Assembly (NCBI GenBank): GCA_034432855.1
Contig: DAOUBA010000247.1
Coordinates: 1-15,454, forward strand
Reading direction: 5' to 3'
From: DAOUBA01 sp034432855
GTDB lineage: Bacteria; Chloroflexota; Anaerolineae; B4-G1
Length of the DNA: 15,454 nucleotides
In this document: one piece after another, positions 6,706 through 11,601 of the stretch
Layout of the letters: each line of letters begins with the position of its first letter
Numbering within the stretch: position 1 is the first letter of the stretch
Program-made: the position numbers and the translations under genes
Notes under the pieces: generated by a model
The model's database searches: none
The model's input: only the letters and a program-made list of their open reading frames with translations
Told to the model about the DNA's origin: nothing

Positions 6706-9504
6706 ATGCCCACCCTCCACGACAAAATCGCCACCCGCACCGCTCACATCGCCGTCATCGGCCTGGGCTACGTCGGCCTGCCGCTGGCGACGGCGTTCGC
6801 CAGAGCCGGCTTCCGGGTTACCGGCGTGGACGTAGACCCGCGCAAGGTCGAGTCCATCAATGCCGGTCGCAGTTACATTGCCGACGTGCCCGACGACGAA
6901 CTGGTGCCGCACGTTCGAGCGGGCCGTCTCAAGGCCACCACGGATTATGCTGTGCTGCGCGAGATAGATGCCGCCTTCATCTGTGTGCCCACACCCTACG
7001 ACGCTCAACGTGCTCCCGATCTCTCATTCATCCGTGCGTCCAGCGAAGCCATCCTGCCGCACCTTCGGCCGGGGCAGTTGATCGTCCTGCAGAGCACCAC
7101 ATACCCCGGCACGACAACCGAGATCGTGCAGCCGATCCTGGAGCGCAGCGGCCTCAAGGCCGGCGTGGACTTTTATCTGGCCTTTTCGCCAGAACGCATT
7201 GACCCCGGAAACAAGCAATGGTCAGCCTACAACACGCCCAAGGTGGTGGGTGGACTTACGCCCGAATGCACCCGCCTGGCGTGCGAATTGCTCAGCCAGA
7301 TGGGCGCGCCGGTGCATCCGGTCTCCTCGCCTGCCGCCGCCGAGTTGACCAAGTTGCTCGAAAATACTTTCCGTGCTGTCAACATCGCCCTGGTCAACGA
7401 ACTGGCGCTGCTGGCCGAACGGATGGGGATTGACTTTTGGGAGGTGATCGAGGCCGCCAAGACCAAGCCGTTTGGTTTCATGCCGTTCTACCCGGGGCCT
7501 GGAGTTGGAGGGCATTGCCTCAGCCCGGACGAATACGTCTTTCTGAGGAACGGAAAAGGGGACCTGGAGGCGGTAAAGATTGGGGACTATTTCCAGAGCG
7601 TCCAATCCAGTTCGATCCGGGTCCCGGTCGGTATACCAGAAATCTCTCTGATTGCTCCACCTCACACCGAAGTGCTTGCGTTTAACCCGGCACAGCGACG
7701 GGCAACTTTTCGGCCGGTTCGTTATCTTTCTGCCAGGCCGTATGAGGGACGAATGGTCCAGATCCTTACGGTGGATGGGCGGCGGCTTACGGTTACGGAC
7801 GGCCATCCGATGATCATATTGGACCAGGGAGAGTTTCGGGTCAAACGTGCAGAGCGGTTAGCCCCTGGCGATGCTCTGGTCGTGATCAAGGATTTGCCCT
7901 ACAATTCACGGCCACTCTCACTCGATCTCCTGGCGGCGCTGCCCGAAAGCGAATACAAAGGAGTACGCGTCAAACCCTTCAGGGTGAACTTTGATGACTA
8001 TCGCGTACAACTATCTCCTCACTTGCGCCGGCATCTCCGCTACTATTGGGACGTTTTCAAGCAAAACACGATGCCCCTGGAAACCTACATAGCCCTTGAG
8101 CGTGAGGGGGTCATGCCCATCCCGCATCAAGACGTGCTTCTGTGCACGGGCCGGGGACCCTCTTATAGCAGCGTTCCGGCCGTGTGGGTCTTGGATGCAG
8201 ACTTTGCCCGCCTGCTGGGGTATTATCTGTCTGAAGGTTGCATCTCGACTGACCAATCACCGCGCGTGCGTTTCACCTTTAACGCCGATGAGGTCGAATG
8301 CATTGCCGATCTCAAAGCCATACTCCACCGTTTGGGGTTAAGATACTCAGCCTATAAGGACACGCGCTGGAACTCGTATCATATCAAGGTCTCTTCACGC
8401 CTGTTCGGATTGCTGCTTCGAGATGTTCTACAGTGTGGCATGAATTCATACACTATGCGAATCCCTCCCCAACTGATGACCGCGCCCCCAGAAATCCGTC
8501 TGGCGCTATTGAGCGGCCTCTTGCGCGGAGACGGTGACGTTCATCACGTACAACGCGTACGGGCCTATGCCAGGGGAGACAAGGAGTTTAGCCACTATAT
8601 AAACACCGCGACTGTAGGATACTTTTCATCCAGTCCCATTTTGTTTCAACAGGTGACGCTTCTGCTACAAAGCCTGGGGTTTGTACCGACGTTCAAGCGT
8701 GACAAGTCCCAATTGCGCCTCTATGGCGCCGAACAACTGGCGCGTTTGAAACCGCTGCTGGCCGATGTGAAACGCGAACGGCTGGAGGCCTACGAGCAGG
8801 GGCGACGTAAACCGATGGCCACCACACAATCCCAGGATCATGGCTGTTTTGCCACCGTACAGGTGCGTGAAGTGGTTTCTGCACCAAATGTCGCTACCGT
8901 CTACTCGCTCGAGACCGAGGAGCCCCATATTTTTGTGACCTCCTATGGCCTTGTCGTGCATAACTGTATCCCGATTGATCCTTACTATCTCTCCTGGAAA
9001 GCCCGCGAGTACGACTATTACGCCGAGTTCATCGAACTGGCCGGCGAGGTGAACCAGGCCATGCCCTACCACGTCGTGGACCTGATCTCCCAGGCTCTCT
9101 CGTTGCACGGCAAGCCCCTGCGTGGCACACGTGTGCTGGTGCTCGGCGTTGCCTTCAAGCCCGATATTGACGACGCCCGCAACTCCCCCGCCGAGCGGGT
9201 CATCGAACTCCTGCTGAGCCGGGGCGCCTCCGTGCGTTACCACGATCTCTACGTGCCGCAGTTCAAAATCGGAAATGATGTGTTTCACCGCGAGCCCGTG
9301 ATATTGGATTCCGTGCTGCTGACGCCGCAAGAGATCGCCGATGCCGACTGCGTCGTCATCGTTACCGGCCATCACAGCCTGGACTATGCCCAGATTGTGA
9401 GCCATGCCCGGCTGGTCGTAGATACGTGTAACGCGACCGCGCAGGTGATGGAGCACCAAGACAAAATCGTGCGTCTGGGCGCGCCGCTACCCAAAGTCGA
9501 ATGA
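6706..9504 (+). CDS. Nucleotide-sugar dehydrogenase (UDP-GlcNAc/UDP-ManNAc/UDP-Glc 6-dehydrogenase type) interrupted by an intein
   Basis: A 932-aa precursor made of a 449-aa dehydrogenase (exteins 1-270 and 754-932) and a 483-aa intein. The N-extein has the NAD-binding GLGYVGLPLATAF motif, FSPERIDPG, and the helix NTFRAVNIALVNELA, ending GPGVGGH. The C-extein starts with C754-IPIDPYYLSWKAREYDYY, i.e. the catalytic cysteine motif of the family, then GVAFKPDIDDARNSPA. These enzymes oxidise the C6 hydroxyl of a UDP-sugar to the carboxylate using two NAD+. The CIPIDPYYLSWKAREY form resembles WbpA-type UDP-GlcNAc dehydrogenases, but the substrate is an inference. The ATG at 6706 follows the tetranucleotide tract with no ribosome-binding site. 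The stop overlaps the next gene at ATGA (9501-9504). Confidence 0.92.
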   Translation: MPTLHDKIATRTAHIAVIGLGYVGLPLATAFARAGFRVTGVDVDPRKVESINAGRSYIADVPDDELVPHVRAGRLKATTDYAVLREIDAAFICVPTPYDAQRAPDLSFIRASSEAILPHLRPGQLIVLQSTTYPGTTTEIVQPILERSGLKAGVDFYLAFSPERIDPGNKQWSAYNTPKVVGGLTPECTRLACELLSQMGAPVHPVSSPAAAELTKLLENTFRAVNIALVNELALLAERMGIDFWEVIEAAKTKPFGFMPFYPGPGVGGHCLSPDEYVFLRNGKGDLEAVKIGDYFQSVQSSSIRVPVGIPEISLIAPPHTEVLAFNPAQRRATFRPVRYLSARPYEGRMVQILTVDGRRLTVTDGHPMIILDQGEFRVKRAERLAPGDALVVIKDLPYNSRPLSLDLLAALPESEYKGVRVKPFRVNFDDYRVQLSPHLRRHLRYYWDVFKQNTMPLETYIALEREGVMPIPHQDVLLCTGRGPSYSSVPAVWVLDADFARLLGYYLSEGCISTDQSPRVRFTFNADEVECIADLKAILHRLGLRYSAYKDTRWNSYHIKVSSRLFGLLLRDVLQCGMNSYTMRIPPQLMTAPPEIRLALLSGLLRGDGDVHHVQRVRAYARGDKEFSHYINTATVGYFSSSPILFQQVTLLLQSLGFVPTFKRDKSQLRLYGAEQLARLKPLLADVKRERLEAYEQGRRKPMATTQSQDHGCFATVQVREVVSAPNVATVYSLETEEPHIFVTSYGLVVHNCIPIDPYYLSWKAREYDYYAEFIELAGEVNQAMPYHVVDLISQALSLHGKPLRGTRVLVLGVAFKPDIDDARNSPAERVIELLLSRGASVRYHDLYVPQFKIGNDVFHREPVILDSVLLTPQEIADADCVVIVTGHHSLDYAQIVSHARLVVDTCNATAQVMEHQDKIVRLGAPLPKVE
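7516..8964 (+). mobile_element. Intein with LAGLIDADG homing endonuclease, inserted at the dehydrogenase catalytic cysteine
   Basis: Residues 271-753 of the precursor (483 aa). Splicing block A starts at Cys271 (CLSPDEYVFL). Block B is T364-D-G-H367, the conserved TxxH. The endonuclease has two LAGLIDADG-like helices: LLGYYLSEG (503-511, acidic E510) and LLSGLLRGDGD (601-611, acidic D609). Block F is VYSLETEEPHIFVT (732-745) and block G is GLVVH752-N753, followed by +1 Cys754. All splicing residues (Cys1, TxxH, penultimate His, terminal Asn, Cys+1) are present, so it should splice to regenerate GPGVGGH-CIPIDPYY. Removing it gives a normal-length 449-aa enzyme. Both endonuclease acids are present, so homing activity may persist. 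UDP-glucose dehydrogenase genes are, from memory, known intein hosts in archaea. Confidence 0.96.
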
Positions 9505-10121
9505 GCCCCTCATCCCAACCAACCAACCAACCAACCAACCAACTAACTAACCGGCCTGTCATCCCCCCTCCTCCACCTCCCCGACGACTGCGCATCGTGC
9601 AGGCGCTGACGGTTGTTGTCATCCTGGCCTCCCTGGCGGCTGCATTCTATTTCCGTGACCGGATTCAGGAACTGAGGCCCTTTGGTTATGCGGCGGTCTT
9701 TTTGGCGGGCCTGATCAGCAACGCCACGCTGATCTTTCCGGTGCCGGGGCTGGCAGTCACGGCGGTGATGGGCGGCGTCTTTAATCCGTGGCTGGTGGGA
9801 CTGGCCGGCGGAGTAGGGCAGGCGCTCGGAGAACTCACCGGTTACATGGCCGGCTACAGCGGGCAGACATGGATTGATGAGAACCCCACCTACAACCGCC
9901 TGACGGTGTGGATGCGGCGCTATGGAGTCTGGACTATCTTCATCCTTGCGCTCATCCCCAATCCGGTGTTCGATGTGGGTGGGATGGCTGCTGGCGTCCT
10001 GCGTTTCCCGTTGTGGAAATTCCTGCTCAGTTGCGCTGCCGGCAAGGTGCTCAAGAATATCCTCATCGCCTGGGCAGCTTATTATGGGATCGAGACGTTG
10101 CTCAGGCTGTTCGCCGGTTGA
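9501..10121 (+). CDS. DedA/VTT (SNARE-associated) family membrane protein
   Basis: A 206-aa membrane protein of the VTT/DedA-like superfamily, with the characteristic stretch around residues 68-120 (SNATLIFPVPGLA, then NPWLVGLAGGVGQALGELTGY) and the later LIPNPVFDVGGMAAGVLR. Some DedA-family proteins move undecaprenyl phosphate back across the membrane. In this operon, beside a WecA-like transferase, a carrier-recycling role is attractive but inferred. The ATG at 9501 overlaps the previous stop (ATGA) and no clear ribosome-binding site is seen, suggesting coupled reinitiation. Residues about 6-18 are encoded by the CCAA tract (QPTNQPTNQLTN), followed by a polyproline-Arg stretch before the first helix. 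An in-frame GTG at 9597 is a possible alternative start that would skip the repeat-coded tail. Confidence 0.8.
   Translation: MSPSSQPTNQPTNQLTNRPVIPPPPPPRRLRIVQALTVVVILASLAAAFYFRDRIQELRPFGYAAVFLAGLISNATLIFPVPGLAVTAVMGGVFNPWLVGLAGGVGQALGELTGYMAGYSGQTWIDENPTYNRLTVWMRRYGVWTIFILALIPNPVFDVGGMAAGVLRFPLWKFLLSCAAGKVLKNILIAWAAYYGIETLLRLFAG
9515..9552 (+). repeat. CCAA/CTAA tetranucleotide tract 2 within the 5' end of the DedA-like gene
   Basis: Seven CCAA units, two CTAA units and CC, same orientation and composition as the tracts at 6648 and 11561. Here the reading frame of the gene stays open through the tract, while the other two frames meet TAA (9544 and 9548). Any change in unit number not divisible by three would shift the frame of the downstream protein if the start is 9501. 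Confidence 0.93.
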
Positions 10122-10146
10122 CGGCGCTGCCGCCGCGTGGTATAAT
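10118..10146 (+). promoter_or_regulatory. Consensus sigma-70 promoter of the T-box leader
   Basis: TTGACG (10118-10123), a 17-base spacer and a perfect TATAAT (10141-10146), the latter preceded by TGG as an extended -10. The -35 overlaps the stop codon of the DedA-like gene. Transcription would start near 10153, just ahead of the T-box stem I. Confidence 0.85.
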
Positions 10147-10305
10147 TTGAGTACAATCTGAACCGCCAAAGACGTCGAACAGGAGGAGTAGGCGGGGCCG
10201 GCCCTGGCGAGCCGTGGCCCGGATAGAGAGGGGGACATTCTGGCTGCAAGTCCCCTGCAGCGCCGCCCGCCGAACGTCGCCTGGGAGTCGAGTGGCCGAA
10301 CCGTA

Positions 10306-10328
10306 GGGGCAAATTGCCAATTTGCCCC
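10306..10328. repeat. Perfect palindrome inside the T-box leader
   Basis: GGGGCAAATT (10306-10315), three bases, AATTTGCCCC (10319-10328): perfect 10-bp arms in the linker between stem I and stem III. A wider helix CCGTAGGGGC (10301-10310)/GCCTCTACGG (10336-10345, one G-U pair) would compete with it. It resembles a dispersed palindromic repeat rather than a standard T-box stem II. Confidence 0.7.
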
Positions 10329-10446
10329 GCGAATAAGCCTCTACGGGAGCGCCCGTTACCGCGCAGGCCCTTGTCGGAGGGCTACAGAGTGCAACAACGA
10401 ACTCTTGAGAATCCGTTGTTGAACCAGGGTGGTACCGCGAAAGATG

Positions 10447-10481
10447 CCCCTTCCGTCCCTGGACGGAGGGGGTGTTTTATT
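10447..10481 (+). terminator. Intrinsic terminator of the T-box leader
   Basis: A GC-rich hairpin of about 11 pairs (5' arm from 10447, 3' arm to 10472, one G-U pair) is followed by TGTTTTATT (10473-10481). Its apical part, CCCTGG, overlaps the sequence needed for the antiterminator, as expected for a tRNA-controlled switch. Confidence 0.9.
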
Positions 10482-10672
10482 GGGGAGACCATTCGGTATT
10501 TGGCGTGTAGCCGCCTGTCTGGGCCGGGGGTATATGGCCCGCCAGCCGCCGGGCGATCAAATCGCCCGGCTCAGCAGGCAAAAGCCCTGCGGGCTTGCAC
10601 CCGGTTCAGCCGTGCGCTTCCAGCGCACGGCGGGGCCGCGCAGCAATGAATCACCGAATGCTCTCTTGGGGT
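10482..10672. repeat. Non-coding cluster of GC-rich hairpins between the T-box and the toxin-antitoxin genes
   Basis: No gene is seen. In series there are GGGCC/GGCCC (10521-10540), GCCGGGCGAT/ATCGCCCGGC (10548-10570, 10-bp arms, 3-base loop), GCAGG/CCTGC (10574-10590) and GCCGTGCGCT/AGCGCACGGC (10609-10631, 10-bp arms, 3-base loop). Such close-packed perfect palindromes look like a dispersed repeat element of this genome; whether they act as attenuators or RNA processing sites is unknown. Confidence 0.75.
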
Positions 10673-10701
10673 TTGACGGGCCGGGCGAAGCGGGGTAGAA
10701 T
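10673..10701 (+). promoter_or_regulatory. Consensus sigma-70 promoter of the toxin-antitoxin module
   Basis: TTGACG (10673-10678), a 17-base spacer and TAGAAT (10696-10701). It has the same -35 hexamer and spacing as the T-box promoter. It lies downstream of the T-box terminator, so it could transcribe the module and valS independently of tRNA-Val charging. Confidence 0.8.
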
Positions 10702-10706
10702 GAGAG

Positions 10707-10722
10707 TGCCACCATAGTGGCA
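10707..10722. promoter_or_regulatory. Palindromic operator at the toxin-antitoxin transcription start
   Basis: TGCCAC (10707-10712), CATA, GTGGCA (10717-10722) is a perfect 6+4+6 inverted repeat located 5 bases after the -10 box, where a bound ribbon-helix-helix antitoxin would block transcription. Autoregulation is inferred from the family. Confidence 0.7.
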
Positions 10723-10745
10723 TATCTCGGTTGGAGGTGAGCACG

Positions 10746-11084
10746 ATGGGTATGAATACAGTCAAACTGACCGTCAGGCTGCCAGCGGGCATACATCGCC
10801 GCCTGAGACACCGCGCGCAAGAGGAAAACCGCTCCTTGAACCAGATCGTCGTAGATGCGGTAGACCTGCTCCTTCAGAGGAAAGAGCCGGAATATCCGCA
10901 GTTGTCGGAATACGAGCGCACGATCCAAGTCCTGCGCGAGAACGACATGCTGGTCGAACTGGGGCCGGAGTGGGACAAGTATCTCAATGGCGTTCCCGTA
11001 ATGAGCGCCGACGAAATCCGTGAAGCGTTGGGAGACATTCCTCCTGTGTCCGAGATCGTCATTGCCGAACGGGGTGGACGCTGA
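10746..11084 (+). CDS. Ribbon-helix-helix antitoxin of a VapBC-type module
   Basis: A 112-aa protein whose N-terminus (TVKLTVRLPAGIHRRLRHRA, then ENRSLNQIVVDAVDLLLQR, residues 5-45) is a ribbon-helix-helix DNA-binding domain of the Arc/CopG class. The rest, acidic and less ordered-looking, would neutralise the toxin. The ATG at 10746 is preferred because GGAGGTG lies at 10733-10739; an upstream in-frame TTG at 10731 sits before the ribosome-binding site, and ATG 10752 is a minor alternative. The stop overlaps the PIN toxin start (TGATG, 11082-11086). It probably represses its own promoter through the palindrome at 10707-10722. Confidence 0.85.
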   Translation: MGMNTVKLTVRLPAGIHRRLRHRAQEENRSLNQIVVDAVDLLLQRKEPEYPQLSEYERTIQVLRENDMLVELGPEWDKYLNGVPVMSADEIREALGDIPPVSEIVIAERGGR

Positions 11085-11560
11085 TGGCCGATTACTATTT
11101 CGACACCAGCGCCCTGGTCAAGTACTATGTGACCGAAACCGGCACCCAATGGGTCAGGGAGTTGATCCAGGAGAGCGACAATGGTCGCTGGGCCAATGTT
11201 ATTCTCACGTCGGCCTTGACCTGGGCTGAAGCAGTCTCGGCATTCTCTAGGCTGCATCGCGGCAAGGTGATACCTGGCGGCTTGTACAGACGATTGATCG
11301 CCGCGTTTCTGCGAGATGGGCGGTCACGTTACGTGCGTCAACCGGTCAACGACGCCACGATCAACCAGGCCGTCGAGCTGATCCAGCGTCACCCCCTGCG
11401 TGCTTACGACGCCGTACAGTTGGCAACGGCGCTACGGCTCGACCGCGTCCTGCGCGACAACCGCCTTCCGCCCGTCACCTTCGTCTCCGCCGACGGCGTG
11501 CTGTGCGACGTGGCGCGGGCCGAAGGACTGATCGCCGAAAACCCGAATGACCATCCGTGA
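11084..11560 (+). CDS. vapC: PIN-domain ribonuclease toxin (VapC family)
   Basis: A 158-aa PIN domain protein. Acidic metal-binding residues visible in order are D7 (YFDTSALVKYY), E49 (TWAEAVSAF), D109 (LRAYDAVQLATAL) and D137 (FVSADGVLCDVA). All four are intact, so an active Mg-dependent RNase is expected. VapC toxins typically cut tRNA or rRNA; the target here is unknown. It overlaps the antitoxin start-to-stop and is followed, immediately after its TGA, by the third CCAA tract and, 41 nt later, by valS. A tRNA-cleaving toxin co-transcribed with an aminoacyl-tRNA synthetase and placed behind a tRNA-sensing switch would be functionally suggestive, but that is speculation. Confidence 0.88.
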   Translation: MADYYFDTSALVKYYVTETGTQWVRELIQESDNGRWANVILTSALTWAEAVSAFSRLHRGKVIPGGLYRRLIAAFLRDGRSRYVRQPVNDATINQAVELIQRHPLRAYDAVQLATALRLDRVLRDNRLPPVTFVSADGVLCDVARAEGLIAENPNDHP

Positions 11561-11591
11561 AACCAACCAACTAACCAACTAACCAACCAAC
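11561..11591 (+). repeat. CCAA/CTAA tetranucleotide tract 3 between vapC and valS
   Basis: Thirty-one bases of AACC/AACT units begin on the base after the vapC stop and end 10 bases before the valS ATG. TAA triplets at 11572 and 11580, with the vapC TGA at 11558, close all three forward frames. A short AGGTG (11592-11596) behind the tract can serve as the valS ribosome-binding site. Confidence 0.93.
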
Positions 11592-11601
11592 AGGTGCCAC
11601 A

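Larger units (their letters stand above)
10153..10481 (+). ncRNA. T-box riboswitch leader (valine specifier GTC)
   Basis: The 14-base T-box core AGGGTGGTACCGCG is at 10426-10439. Stem I carries the AGTA motif (10187-10190) next to helix GGCGGG (10191-10196)/CCCGCC (10266-10271). The 3' side then reads GAAC-GTC-GCC, placing GTC (10276-10278, Val) in the specifier position; CAGG (10180-10183)/CCTG (10280-10283) closes the loop. Stem III is CAACAACG (10392-10399)/CGTTGTTG (10414-10421). The antiterminator can form from CCAGGG (10424-10429) with CCCTGG (10457-10462). The bulge TGGT would pair with an ACCA tRNA end. Uncharged tRNA-Val should stabilise the antiterminator. The expected target is valS at 11602, but a toxin-antitoxin pair lies between. 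Confidence 0.92.

Noticed and set aside
7516..8964. Group I intron or insertion sequence splitting the dehydrogenase gene
   Set aside because: The reading frame is continuous through the insert, and protein splicing motifs are present at both ends; no transposase or terminal inverted repeats are seen.
10314..10698. Open frames of about 90-110 codons over the T-box and hairpin region
   Set aside because: They run through the T-box core, the terminator and palindromes, have no ribosome-binding site and no recognisable protein features.
10731..10745. TTG start for the RHH antitoxin
   Set aside because: The TTG lies before the GGAGGTG ribosome-binding site that clearly serves ATG 10746.
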